DNA from: Aurelia coerulea
Lineage: Eukaryota; Cnidaria; Scyphozoa; Semaeostomeae; Ulmaridae
Assembly (NCBI GenBank): GCA_039566865.1
Contig: CM076962.1
Span: 9,666,743 to 9,730,742, forward strand
Length of the DNA stretch: 64,000 bases
Direction of reading: 5' to 3'
Shown: positions 12,253 through 24,258 of the stretch, piece after piece
Layout: the number at the start of each line of letters is the position of its first letter
How positions within the stretch are numbered: the stretch's first letter is position 1
Position numbers and translations under genes: made by a program
Notes under the pieces: model-generated
What the model was told of the DNA's origin: nothing
What the model saw: the letters and a program-made list of their open reading frames with translations, nothing else
The model's database searches: none

Positions 12253-13698
12253 ACGCCTTCCTTATTCAGTGACGCTTTCCTAGTTCCGTGTTCCGTATTC
12301 CGTATTCATTTCAGGGGGTAGCTTTGCTCCTTTTCCCTTCAAGTCCAATGGCAATACACCCTACATTGCAATAAATTTGCCTTATATTTACCCCCTGGAA
12401 AATATCATTTTCTGCCGTGTTCCTTCTGCCGTCTTCATAATTTTGTGACGAGTTCCTTGTTTCAACTTTTTGACACGTGCCGTGCTTGGCGCTTATGGGC
12501 GAGTTGCAAAATTGGACAAGCAAGTTGTGAACTGACGAACCATTAACAACAATCTATTTCTGACGAGTTCGTGGGTGGTGGGGGGGGGGGGGGCTAAACA
12601 TTGGTATGATGAAGTTGTGTGGAAATAGGAAACGAAAGATGCATCCAAGATCAAAGTGAACAAGGCTGAATCGAGCGAAGAAGACTATGTGCGCACAATG
12701 TATTGCAGGGTGAGTTTGCAATTTTGTTTCTTGCTTGTTGCAGGTTCTTGTTAAGGTCGGAGGTAGCTATAGGATTACAAAATTTACAAAATTTGTAATC
12801 CCCCTTTACAAAATTTGCCATGTATTTTTGAGATTTATTGGCTCGGAGAGGACCCAAATGGAGTAGGGACCAAATGGAGTAATTCTGCTATTCAGGGCCC
12901 AGATGGAGTAATCCCATCAAATGGTATTTTAACTATTGTCAAATCTAATGAACACCCAGAGATAGCGTTTTGTCATAAATCTTTTTCTAACAATAGATTT
13001 ATAAAACTGTCCTCGCTGCCTATTGAAAATTCATGATGACATTTGACCTACATCCTGATTTATGTCTCTGACGGGGGTTTGTGTCACGTTCTATTTCAAG
13101 CCCTGTTCACACGACACAAACTAACCCGGGGCGAACCTGGGTTAAACTAACCTAGGTTAGATTTTTGTAGTGTGAACGCGACTAACCTGGGTTCGCCCCG
13201 GGTTAAACTAACCGAACCTGGGTTAGTTTTGGATAGTGTCGTGTGAATGCAAACTTGGGGCGAACCTAGGTTAGTTTCGATCTCATGCACTGAAGTTGTG
13301 TTATCTTCACAGATATCTATACATTCTAAACTGTTATACATATTCATTTGGTCATTCTATACGCTATGAATTGAGGAAAAATAGACCGAGGATCAACTTG
13401 GGAGGACGAAGAAGTTTTTTTATGGTACGCTTGCGATACGAAGCCATATGATTTCGAGCAGAAACTCGATTCATTTCTAGCCGCCTTTTTCGTGTTAAAG
13501 CTCGCCTCTTCATAAACACATGCGATGCCAAAACCATATATTTTAAAACAAATATCTGCCGGCAAAACATAAGCATGCACAAAGCATTGTCATCTTGGTT
13601 TCTGTCCGCCATTTTCTCAAATTCTTTCATTGTTATCTTACCAACTGCGCATGCGGGAATAAAACTAACCCAGGTTCGCCCCAGTTTTGCGTTCACAC

Positions 13699-16553
13699 AA
13701 CAAGGGCAGATTTTGTAACAATAGAGCCTTTGGTTTGTTTACATATGACGCCATCTTGGTTGACTAGCCAATCAGAGAGCTCTATTTCTATGGCGTCATC
13801 TGATGATAATGGCGGAAGGAGGGGTTTGCTGTGGAGAAAACCACACCCTCGCTTTTTCCTCGCGACAAAAATATACTTTCGCAAAAACTCAAACTTTTTT
13901 GCACACGTATAGAACGATAACTTTCACATACTTTTCTATGGGCACTAAGCTCTGCGTCTTCTGCTCTTCGCGCGATCGTTCGCTCTTGACACCCCTTTTG
14001 CACGTCTTCCACGCCCCTCCGACGGCTATGTCCAAACCCAACAAATCACACTTCTCGATCAAAAACAACAATGCGACTTCAATTGCGAAGCCAGCAGATG
14101 AACAGATATTTTAAGAGAGAGTTTTAAAATGTCATAAGATCAATTTTCAACATCAATCTTCCGAATCGGTGGACAAGCCGGAGTCGAGAGAAGAACCTCA
14201 GAAATTTGAAATTTAATCCTGTTACGACGATGAGTGCCCCAGCAGGAAAGAAGAATTATTGACAGAGAACCGGAGTTGACCAAGAAAGTCGTAGCAGTAA
14301 ATAAGTGGAACATTCTTTGTTTCTTTGAGTTGCAGCTAAACGGGGTGAAATTACTATCATCTTCAAATATAAAATACACTCAATTTTGTAAGAAACAGCG
14401 AGCCAAGTGGTATGCTCTTAACCCTATCTCACCTGGGCGTTTTGAAGCGGTCAATACCTGAGGGGGGTGGATTCCACCCCCCTCTTTTTCTTCGCTGTCG
14501 TAGTAGCTACAATCTTTAGAATTGGTAAATACATATACTTTGATGCAAACAATCAAAATCACATGATTAAATCAAATTATCTCTATTGTTCTCGTTGCTA
14601 TGACAATAAGAAGATTTTAAGTTATGATTATCATGATTGTTACCAACATGATTGAAACAATGAAATGAGCCACTAAATTGAAATCTTTTGTTTCAAACTG
14701 AGTTGGATATCATCAAATACATGTGTAAGTATAATTTTGCATATATTTGGGATTAAAATTTGCAACAATTAAAAAAAAAGTATACGGATTTTGTTGACTA
14801 CACAGTAAAACATTGGTTGCCATGGTTACGAGGCTATATTTAGCATCTTGAAATTTTAATCATTCGATAGAGTATAGATATAAAGTGAAAGTAGCGGAGT
14901 CTTGGCATCCTGCATTGCATATTCTAGCATAGGCGAATAAAAGTTTGGTTGGGGGGGGGGGTGGAATCCATCCCCCCAGGTGAGATAGGGTTAAGAAACT
15001 TAAGAAACTACCCTACCTGAATTAAAAAAGCAAAGAAACTTTTGTAATTTACAGTTTCCATTTCCACAGTAACATAAACCTAATTTCTTAATAAGAAACT
15101 AAGAATTTGGGGCAAAGTTTCTCAAAATTATTTCTTATGCGTTTCTTATTAAAGGTTTCATAACAAACTTCAAGGTCACTACTTTTGCCATTGTGAACAT
15201 TTCAAAAGTACATTTTTTGAAACCTTTCCAATGTTTAGACATTGCTCAAGTACCTTTTGAGTTTTTGAGTAATATGATATCGGAAACAAGTGAACAATAG
15301 TGTAATTATGATGAAGATCTCCTTCAGAACTTATTAGAATGAATGGTTTCTCAACTTTATAGTTTCTCAGTACTCGAGCTTCTTTATTTTTTGGCGATCT
15401 GACACTTGAGTTTTTATCAAAAATGCGTCTAAACAGTTTTGACGTTGAAACCATTGGGCTCTGCCACTCTTCGGCCACTCTTCACTTGACATGCAGATTG
15501 CAGTCACTTTCAGTAAACCGCACGCTCAAATTGTTTCCATTTAAAAAAGGTTTGTTTTGACCCCAACTTCGGAAAAGAGAATCATTTCTGGATTTTGATA
15601 GAGGTGGGTGGAGTTTACATTAGTATATTTCTGAGTGTGATTTCTGCAATTTGTTAATCAAGCATTGCAAACTTTCAACGCTGGAAGTGTCAAACAGTAG
15701 TCAAACAGAAGAGAGATCGGGCCTGAGAAGAGTCCTCCATGCTCAACTAACTTATCTTACCAAGTAGCATGAGATCAGGCTCACCGTAAAAAGATGAGAA
15801 GGGAAGGAAACCGAAAGACGATTCGTGACAATTCATGACGATACTTGACGATTGGAGCAGGAAGTCACCTACTTTTGGAGAATTAATACTTTGCATATAA
15901 CGTACGTTTTATGGAAGGTTGGTATCTTACCATTTTCATAGATTTTTGGTCTGTAATGTAATTTACATTTATTCAGAACATGAACCGTCTCGTCTCTGCC
16001 CGTCCCCGGCTCGTCTCGCTCTCTCGCCCTGAAACGATTGGTGGTTGCGGGGGTGGGGAGAAGGGGGCTGCAATATCCACAGATTCGGAAAGTTGATGAT
16101 GAAAATTGATTTTCAAACATTTAAAAACCCTTTTCTGAAATTTTCTTTCATCTAATGGCAGGACAAATTAAAGTTACACTGTTGTTTTTGATCGAGAAAT
16201 GTGATTTGTTGGGTTTTGGGCATGGCCGTCGGAGGGGCGTGGAAGACGTGCAAAAAGGGGTGTCAAGAGCAAACGATTGCGCGAAGAGCAGAAGGCACAG
16301 AGCTTAGTGCCAATAAAAAAGTATGTAACATTTATCGTTCTATACGTGTGCAAAAAAGTTTTGAGTTTTTGCGAAAGTATATTTTCGTCGCGAGGAAAAA
16401 ACCAGGGTGTGGTTTTCTCCACAACAAACCCCTCCTTCCCCATTATCATCGAATGACGCCATAGAAATAGAGCTCTCTGATTGGCTAGTCAACCAAGATG
16501 GCGTCATATGTAAACAAACCAAAGGCTCTATTGTTACAAAATCTGCCCTTGTT
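13699..16553. mobile_element. 2.9-kb TIR element with 9-bp target duplication (AACAAGGGCAG family)
   Basis: Inverted repeats of about 380 bp begin AACAAGGGCAGATTTTGTAA. The target duplication CGTTCACAC is exact on both sides (13690-13698 and 16554-16562). The same terminus recurs at 29333, 41149 and 60104. A 9-bp duplication with long inverted repeats suggests a Mutator-like or related superfamily. The interior has no recognisable transposase, so it appears non-autonomous. Confidence 0.85.
14422..14990. mobile_element. TTAA-flanked MITE, copy 2
   Basis: Ends CCCTATCTCACCTGGG are flanked by TTAA at 14418-14421 and 14991-14994. The subterminal hairpin is GGGGGGTGGATTCCACCCCC at left and a matching TGGAATCCA-cored hairpin at right. 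It lies inside the 9-bp element, making four nesting levels. Confidence 0.85.
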
Positions 16554-16924
16554 CGTTCACACACATTTTGAGGATCTTTTCGTGTGAACAGACGCGGGTT
16601 GAACCAGGGTTAGTTTAACCCAGGTTCGCCCCGGGTTAGTTTGTGCCGTGTGAACAGGGCTTTGCCTATCCAATTTTGCAACTCATCGAGAAGCAACGAG
16701 CACGGCACACATCAAAAAGTCAGAACAAGGAGCTCTTCACAAAATGATGAACACGGCAGAAGGAACACGGCAGAAAATGATATTTTCGGAGGGGTAAATA
16801 TAAGGAAAAGTTTTTATTGGAATGTAAGGTGTATTACCATTGGACTGGCAGGGAATAGGAGCGATGATACCCTCTGAAATGAACACGAAACACGGAACGA
16901 GGAAGGCGTAATTAAACCCTTCAC

Positions 16925-16966
16925 TAAGGTCGCAACACGGAACACGGAACACGGAACACGGCAGTG
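16925..16966. repeat. AACACGG heptamer microsatellite
   Basis: At least four consecutive copies of AACACGG (one with a shift) lie at the outer border of the nested stack. Confidence 0.8.
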
Positions 16967-17063
16967 GCCCCTATGGGCCACCGTGTAGATTCTACGAAGT
17001 GACGATGACTATTTTCATATTTATCGTACGTCTTACGCAATTCTGTCTTGGTGTTGGCATTAA

Positions 17064-17804
17064 CCCTATCTGGACCGGGCTTTTTTGAGCATCCTCAGGC
17101 CGAGGGGGAGCTAAATTAGCCCCCCCTCAGAACTCCGAATTGACAAGGGCTAGAAAGATGAAATTTGGTCATAATATGTAACTTAATGTGAAACGTTCGA
17201 ATATCTAATTTATTTTACTCTAATTGTTGTACTTTCGATGACGTCATCAATTTTCTTTGTTTTAGGCCAAAAACAGTGCTCTTACAGATTTAACTGTAAA
17301 AACTTACTCACGAGAAATATTATGCTTCTTATAACTTCAATTAATAGATAAAATATCTAAGTTTCTGAAAAACATAATTTTTTTAAAAAATTATGAACTT
17401 TATAAACTTATATTTATTACCTAAATTCATTAGATATATGACGTCATGAATGACGTAATACAAAAGAAAAGCCAAAAAAATTGGTTATTTCCACATTTTC
17501 TTATTGATTTATGGTTGCTCTGAAAATTTCATCCATTTATCTCACTTCTGTCAAGAATTATTTTAGTTTGGAGTTATAAAGGGTTTGACCGTAAAACAAA
17601 CAAGATATTAAAACTACTCTCTGAAAAAATTGTTATATTTCCAAAAATACATGACATATCTTGTAGAAATTTTGGTTAAAGATGCGAAAAGGATAGTTAG
17701 GAAAAGTCACGAAAAATAATTAGCGTAGAAATTATCATAAAAAATATACCCAGACAAAACTGGTAGGGGGGGGGCTATTTTAGCCCCCCCCGGTCCAGAT
17801 AGGG
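17064..17804. mobile_element. TTAA-flanked MITE, copy 3
   Basis: Perfect ends CCCTATCTGGACCGGG are flanked by TTAA at 17060-17063 and 17805-17808. Subterminal hairpins are GGGGGAGCTAAATTAGCCCC at left and GGGGGGGCTATTTTAGCCCC at right. The interior carries TGACGTCA palindromes and no gene. Confidence 0.9.
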
Positions 17805-17944
17805 TTAAGAAAGCTTGGAAGGTGAGTTCGCAGCAGAAACTGAAGTTTCATAATAATGTCAAAGTTAACGATAGTAAAACTGTGGAAAGAAGTGGGATTA
17901 TTATCACTATTATTATTATCAAATAGCTATGACTTGCCAAGGAT

Positions 17945-18350
17945 TTGGAAATCCTACCAAAACAAATAATCCTAGACTATTCCATGACATGCTTAACTCA
18001 ACATGTTAAAATCTGCTGCGTCGCAGAAAAAATACTTGAAGATAGGTCAATATTCGAAGAGATGAAATTCGATATAATTGCGATCCTTGGTGAGATTTCA
18101 ACACAATGGAGACAAAATGTTGAGTGGGGAGTGCAGAATCGATTTGTGGTAAAGCCAGAACTGAATCTATATTAGTTTTTTGGTCCAATTTGACTTTCGC
18201 ATAGGTAATCGAAAATTTGTCTCAAAATGCTTATATTAGGGTATGTGATCTGAGTACCGCAATGTCATTGGCTAATACGTGAGGAATCGGATGATTGGGG
18301 TCTTCTCCGTGAGCTCTATTGAACAATTTGATTTGCATGCTATGCAATTC
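17945..18350. mobile_element. Fold-back family fragment
   Basis: It matches the outer right arm of the fold-back element (33900-34220), including the block around GAATCGATTTGTGGTAAAGC, and ends near GCATGCTATGC. The 76-residue frame here is incidental. Confidence 0.6.
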
Positions 18351-19961
18351 GCTTATCTGGGGAAACAACTTGATTGCACAACTACACCGCAAGGCTTCGG
18401 AAAAACTTTATCTTATTCAGACGTATAAAAAACTGAGAAAATAATGGAGAAACTACGGAAGAAAATCGGCTGCGCTGCATTATCAAAAACCTGGTAAAAA
18501 GCGCGAAGGATAGTCAGCTCTTTCATCGAGGACCTCTGAAAACGAATGAAAAAATTTTTAGGAGCCGTCAGAAAATTTTCTGGAATAGTAAATTTGTTGT
18601 TACAAAACCGAAGAAGCTGAAACATACTGTGAAATACAAAGTGCAAATCAGACAAAAAGAACGAAGATGGATGGGAAAGGTTTTCTTCGGCAAATCCATA
18701 TCTTATATTGGTTGCAAGTGAATTGAAGGAGAAAAATGGGACGCTCAAAATTGCCTACAGACTTGCAGGTTGGGAAATTTTTAGACTTCCGTCCGACTTC
18801 TAGATGTCATGTAAATTCTTAAAAGACCCGCAAAAAGGCAGCAATTTCTGTACTTGCTTTCCAATGATAGGATGCGGCATCTACGCAGGTTTTTACGGCA
18901 TTAAGCAGTATGGATGAAAGTTTTATGGCAGTTCCTACCCAAAGCAATTTGTTGTCGAGAACAATCTTCTAAGAATGACAACAAGCAGATGGCGCTTAAT
19001 AACAGGTGAGTTAAAGTCTAAAAAGAATTCTTGTTTGAAGGGCCACTGCCCTCCTGATATCACGGCAAATAATCAAGGATATATTAGCTAGCATATTATC
19101 TAATAGTGGACATTTTCAAATCAATTTTAAATTTTATATGGTTGAAATCGGCCATTCTGTTCTGTAGTTATGGAGGGTTTTCTCGAGATAGCCCCTTCAG
19201 GAAACCTTCAAAAACATTTGAATCAACTTTTCAACATTACTGCAACGTTTTGCTATGTCGCAATATGTAAATGGCTTGTCCCATGATAAATTGCCTTATT
19301 GCCTCATATTTGTTATTACTCTCAATATCAATGACACAGCTGCAAAAAGGGCATTTCTTGTTCTAAACTCTATTTCATATAGACAGGAGACAGAGCAGGA
19401 ATTGCGTAAACTGTCGGCATCGAGCAATCTGATATAATGAAGAGTTTGGATAGCTTTTGAAATTAAAAATCAAGAGTTTAAGGCCCAAGGAAGAATATAT
19501 AAAGTGTGGCCTAATTTCAGGATGTGTTGCAGGGAGAAAGGGGGTTCAAAATTACGAATATTTGTGCATGCGATCGCAATGTCTGCTCTGTCTACGCAGG
19601 ACGGGGGTCAGTGTAGTGAAAACGATAACAATTTCAATCTTAGGCTGGACTTTTGAACTTTTGGGCAATCAATCAAATGAAATACAACTTTCACGAACAG
19701 CGTTGACCTTCAGTATCTATGCTGAATCTTGTTTTCTCCTTGTTCACTTCATTTAACCAAATCAAGATGGTTTACTTTATGCCTCGTGTTGTTATAAACA
19801 ATGTTAAATGCGACTTTTTGCGCTGCAAGGAAAAATTAAGGCGGTAGCTAACACCGTCCTCTCAAGGAGGATGTAAAGCGTATCCCACAATGCACCTGGG
19901 ACTTTTGATATATGCAACGCGCGTGCGTGGCAAAACAATCAGTTGACAGTTGACATGACAC
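18351..19961. other. No firm gene; possible promoter-like stretch at the right end
   Basis: A 111-residue minus-strand frame (18413-18748) is open but has no recognisable domain, so I do not call it a gene. The last 150 bp, around 19880-19950, are less AT-rich than their surroundings and include TCCCACAATGCACCTGGGAC. They precede the candidate first exon. Confidence 0.35.
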
Positions 19962-20175
19962 ATGAATGCGAGTCAGAGAACAACAGGCCTAAACAAAATA
20001 ACCACGTCGTCGAACGAAAACATGGAAGCAATCGAAGGAGTAAAGTGTCCATACCTGGAGATGAACCCAGAGATTTACTTGCATTACATAGACGAAGATT
20101 CTCTCTTAACATACACATCATCAGACCTGAAGGCTATGCGCTGTTTATTATTTGAATCGCGATTTGAATGGGACG
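19962..20175 (+). CDS. Candidate first coding exon of an unidentified host gene
   Basis: The frame opens with ATG at 19962 and a second well-placed ATGG at about 20022 (MEAIEGVKCPYLEMNPEIYL). It runs without stops to a plausible donor GGACG|GTAGGT at 20175/20176, leaving phase 1. The encoded 71 residues are acidic and include HYIDEDSLLTYTSSDLKA and MRCLLFESRFEWDG. The upstream 100 bp is GC-richer and promoter-like. I do not recognise the product and could not find a convincing partner exon downstream before the LINE at 21255. It could also be the first exon of an element gene. Confidence 0.4.
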
Positions 20176-21254
20176 GTAGGTTACAGTACTGAGGCAATAA
20201 TTTTCAGAAATTTTAAGTCACCGTAACTTTATGAATCATGGGGACTTCGTGGGACTTCTCGGTTCATTGAAAGAAACAAGGTTTCAGGTCTCATCCCCTG
20301 ATATTTCAGCTACAAGTCCCTTGCCTGAGCTGTTAAAAAGTCGGAAAGCTGACCAGTGCTTTTGGCGTTTTTACGTTTACAACAGCCACGCCCACTTTCC
20401 CGTTGAAGGAAGATTGGAAAACAAGATTATCCTCACATCTTATCAGCTTTATTAGAAAGCGGTAAAGTTAAAAAAGAGATAAGGACACTTCCTATTTTTC
20501 TACACAGGATTTACACGAAGAAATGATAAAATCTTTGGTCGATCTTTTCGTCAAATTTCTATCGCGTGCCATCACGATGTTATTCTGCGGACGAAATTGC
20601 ATCATGGGATAGGCTTTATATTCTCCTTGCCGTCCTCTATAATAACTGTGAATGGATGTTGATCTTCTGCCTACTTGCCGTTTGGGCTGAAAACTATTTC
20701 AAGGGAATAACGCTAGAACTTGAAGTTTCCTGGGGAAGGGATATTGGTCAGTTCCATCCTAATGGTTCCAAATAATATTTAAAAGGGAATAAATGAATCC
20801 TATAGAAAAGCTAGTTTTTTAAATTACCAAGGACATCGAGATTTGTCTGTTTTTCTTAAATCAACCCCTGTCCAGGACTTTAAGAGGAAGTTTCAGAAAC
20901 ATAAATATTCTAAAAAAATCGTTTCTCTGATTTACAAAACAGCGTCATTTGTTACTTTACTGCTTAAAATCAGGGAATTATTGAATTTGAAACTTGAAAA
21001 GCTTCTTGCAAGACACCCTGGATGGTGAAAAGTTGATTCAGTTTTGACGACGCCCGTTTTGCTTCAATTGCTCAAATTTGATCAAACTAGTGCAACCGTC
21101 GCAGACCAGTTGCCGTACAGTCCCAAACTGCTGCGATCAAGATTTTTAATGGAAACATGATTTTTGGTTGCACTGCGACGTCGGCGACTATGAAAAATCA
21201 CGTGACTCAGAAAATCAATCCTAGAATGCATTGCGCGCGAGACTTTACCTTGTG
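20176..21254. other. No supported gene
   Basis: Short frames at 20231-20455 and 20566-20775 lack recognisable domains. If the exon at 19962 is real, this may be its intron. Confidence 0.35.
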
Positions 21255-22431
21255 TTACATGTCTGCTCAAGAGCACTAATGATTGGTACACAGACATCGA
21301 TAGGGGCAATGTTAATGCGGTCGTTTTCATCGACCTGAAAAAGGCTTTCGACACAGTAGACCATAGTATCCTGTTGGAAAAGTTATCTCATTATGGCATA
21401 AGGGGTCTTGAACTCGAGTGGTTCAAATCTTATCTAAGTGGGAGAAAACAATGTTGTAAGGTCAATGGGCACATATCAAATATTGAAAGTATTCGGTATG
21501 GAGTTCCCCAGGGATCTTGCTTGGGACCACTTCTTTTTCTAATGTATATAAATGACCTGCCACTTGCACTTGACAATGCCAAGGTTACTATGTATGCGGA
21601 TGATACCAGCATCTTCTATTCCTCTAATAATCAGTCGATGCAATTAATTCAGCAATTAACGATGATTTGACCAATCTTAAATTATGGTTAGAAGGTAATA
21701 AGTTGTCTTTAAACGTTGCGAAAACTCAAGCCATGCTTATCGGTAGTAGGGCAAAACTCCAGAATATTTCAAACACTGATGGCATTAGCCCTAAGTTTGT
21801 TATTGGTGATGAAGTTGTGCCGATGATAAACGAGGCTAAATATCTTGGAGTACAAATTGACAAAACATTGAGTTGGAAGGAACATATCAACGCTATTGCT
21901 TCGAAGATTTCACGAGGGATAGGGATGCTGAGATATGACAAGAGGTACGTTCCACTCAGTACAGTAAAAACCATTTACAGAAGTATAGTCGAACCCTATC
22001 TACGATATTGTTGCACAGTATGGGGATGTTGCACAGAGGCAGACCTAAAAAGACTGCAAATTCTTCAAAATCGCGCTGCCCGTATTGTGACAAATAATGC
22101 TTATGATGCACATTCCTTACCTCTGATTAAAGGTTTGAAATGGCTAACAGTTAGAGAGCTGATCAGATTTGAGACAGCAACTACTGTTTTCAAATCTGTG
22201 AATAAACTCTGCCCAGATTATATGGCCCAAATTTTTCAAAGACAGCGTGAACAGGCAGCAAGGACGCTAAGAACCACCGAAACTGACTTGAAACTTCCTT
22301 TGTTTAGAACAAGCAACGGACAAAAGTCATTTGCATATCGAGAAGCGACCGTTTGGAATGGTCTTGATCACCAAATCAAGCTGTCTCCCTCGCTATCAAG
22401 TTTCAAATTAAAACTAAAGGAAGGTTTATAA
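21255..22431 (+). pseudogene. 5'-truncated LINE reverse transcriptase (CR1/L2/jockey-like)
   Basis: The RT frame becomes readable near 21265 (STNDWYTDIDRGNVNAVVFI, then DLKKAFDTVDH). It continues with YGVPQGSCLGPLLFLMYINDL and the catalytic TMYADDTSIF at about 21590. A frameshift near 21650 separates this from LTNLKLWLEGNKLSLNVAKT, AKYLGVQIDKTLSWKEHI and the C-terminal EATVWNGLDHQIKL, ending at 22431. The catalytic residues are intact, so the single shift is the main defect in the retained part. The upstream half is lost, as expected for 5' truncation. The 3' UTR runs to about 22800 and ends in AATGAAA-type simple repeats. Confidence 0.9.
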
Positions 22432-22800
22432 CAACCAATTTCACATACTTCCTTGCATATTGACCAAAGTCGGTCCCACATTAGACGTTAGGCTAGATTG
22501 CCGTCTCTTGCCTGAAGTGTAATGTGGGATAGGCTATAAAGCAATGTAATTTTCTTTTTCTTTTCGATAGGACTAATTAAAAAATAGGTTTACTTTTGTA
22601 ATACATCTGAAAATGTAGTAAGTAGTATTAGATAGTTATTTGTTAATTGATTTATTGTTATTATTATTATTTTGGTTTTGTTTCTCTAGTTTAACAGGGC
22701 ACATTGTAAAACAGTTTTTGCTTAATAACTGAATGTTTTCACCCTGTATAAATAATTTAAAATGAATGAAAATAATGAAATGAAAATGAAAAATTTTAAA
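22432..22800 (+). other. Probable 3' UTR and simple-repeat tail of the LINE
   Basis: Non-coding sequence after the RT stop that ends in an AAATGAA-rich tract (22760-22800), the usual form of a LINE 3' end. Confidence 0.5.
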
Positions 22801-22866
22801 ATGAAATACCTATCACATCATTCAACAACATGGCCGCAATTAATTTGGCAAAATTGCGCTGGGACA

Positions 22867-22970
22867 CATCGCCGACTGATCGGGGACATGTCGCCGACTG
22901 ATCGGGGAAGGGTCGCCCACTGATCGGGGAAACGTCGCCGATGTGTCGCAGTAGGTCGCCGACTGTTACG
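22867..22970. repeat. 22-bp minisatellite (TCGCCGACTGATCGGGGA)
   Basis: Three good and two degenerate consecutive copies of a 22-bp unit starting TCGCCGACTGATCGGGGA. Confidence 0.85.
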
Positions 22971-24231
22971 ATCATATGGAAACCAGGCTTTATTAATCAC
23001 TCCTTGATGGTCACTATGTTTCAATGAAAGACAGTATCGGGACACTTTCATGCACACAAAATAGCGCCATCCTCATTTGGGGGCGATAGTACGAGAGAAA
23101 TACAAACACACCAGTCATTGTGTTGTGCAGGGTGTCCAGTTTCTGCTCTCTGTAAAGTGGGAAACACAATTTCCATCTTTGCTTTACAGGACCAACTATT
23201 TTTCATTGGGTTATGTTGCAAGTTTGCAATTGGGCCAGCTGGGCCAGCTGGACTAGTTGCTTTTCCATCCAAGTTATATTGATCCAACTCAAGGCAATCA
23301 CTTCATAAAGTATCTTTGACTTCCTCAACATATTAAGTGGCACCAAAACTTTGGGCTATGCATGCAAAAAGTGGGCAAAAATAAACTTTCCAAGATTAAG
23401 GTCAACAACTTGAAATAAGTAAAACAAATTTTAGTCGATTAGGTCAATAAGACAGAGCAACAGACGTTAATCAATCGTTTAATGATCGGATTCCGCTGAC
23501 TTTGTAACCTGCACACTTTTGGAGATACCCACTATTGACACAAATGTTCTGGTCAATATTTCAAAAATGTTAACTCCCTTCCACCGGAAATGGTTGGAAT
23601 AAACTGTAAAAAAGGGTAAAAATTTGCTGTATTTCTGCGCAATTTGATTGGAAAATTTGTGGAGGTGAATTTTATCAGTCAATCACGATAATATACCGTT
23701 GAAATTGTAGATTCTTCAAAGCAACTTCATGAACTTCTGAATTTGTTCTTCCTACTTTCTGCGAACATGTACAAGAACCATTTGCAAAATGGCCATGCCC
23801 CAGATCCAACGTCTTCTAGAATATACTGGTGGCAGTGTCCGATATACAATCAGTTTAGAAATTGCAAATTTCTCCAATATGAAAATAGTTACAGGTTTCC
23901 AAAAATCCCAAAACAGTGTTCATTTTTTGATTTGCGCTGCACCGCAGCTGCAAATCCTTGAAATGGACTCGTGGAACGAACGTTGACATGGCGCGCATAA
24001 CTCAACATACAGTGAACATTTGATGGTTTCCGCCAATGATATTCTCGGAAAACAGACTCAGGTTTACTGCGTTCAGAGTTGATGTCAACGGAAGTCGTCA
24101 TCTATTGTTGTCCACTCACGGTACAAAATTTTCTGCTCACGAAGGAGGAACAAAGGACAGCCCCTTTATGGGTTGTTGCTAACGATGTTTTTGGAGAGTG
24201 CTTTGTTATTCGAAGAAATAAATGGTTATTA
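22971..24231. other. No supported gene
   Basis: Mixed AT-rich sequence. Apart from a short GGGCCAGCT triplication near 23230, nothing could be assigned. Confidence 0.4.
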
Positions 24232-24258
24232 CTGATGAAGGATTATGCCCGAAACGTC
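24232..24258 (+). ncRNA. Hammerhead-ribozyme-like motif (weak)
   Basis: CTGATGA and CGAAACGTC surround a short GG/CC stem (CTGATGAAGGATTATGCCC, then GAAACGTC). The CTGATGA...GAAAC pair is the hammerhead core known from Penelope-like retroelement ends. An extra A after the core and the lack of a clear stem III make activity doubtful. No Penelope RT was seen nearby. Confidence 0.3.

Larger units (their letters stand above)
13099..16662. mobile_element. Inverted-repeat element with GCCCTGTTCACACG ends, second nesting level
   Basis: The left end reads GCCCTGTTCACACGACAC, then AACTAACCCGGGGCGAACC. The right end is its reverse complement (TGTGCCGTGTGAACAGGGC). The CTAACCTGGGTTCGCCCCGG motif recurs five or more times in both arms. 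Another element (13699-16553) is inserted inside it with a 9-bp duplication of this element's own sequence. A 110-residue minus-strand frame at 13364-13696 ends in a basic stretch but matches nothing I know. Confidence 0.65.
12253..16915. mobile_element. Outer inverted-repeat element of a nested stack
   Basis: Arms of about 250-270 bp pair at about 12253-12520 and 16662-16915. Both carry CACGGCAGAA-type motifs, GAGTTGCAAAATTGG and the block around AATATCATTTTCTGCCGTGT. Inside lie, in order of nesting, the GTTCACACG element, the 9-bp-duplication element and a TTAA MITE. No transposase was seen. Exact ends are uncertain because the left arm has an internal duplication. Confidence 0.6.

Noticed and set aside
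13364..13696. 110-residue minus-strand frame with a basic end, possible transposase exon
   Set aside because: It lies in the inverted repeats of a nested element, matches no known domain and overlaps another open frame.
18413..18748. 111-residue minus-strand frame as a host gene
   Set aside because: Open frame without recognisable domain, splice context or composition difference from surrounding DNA.
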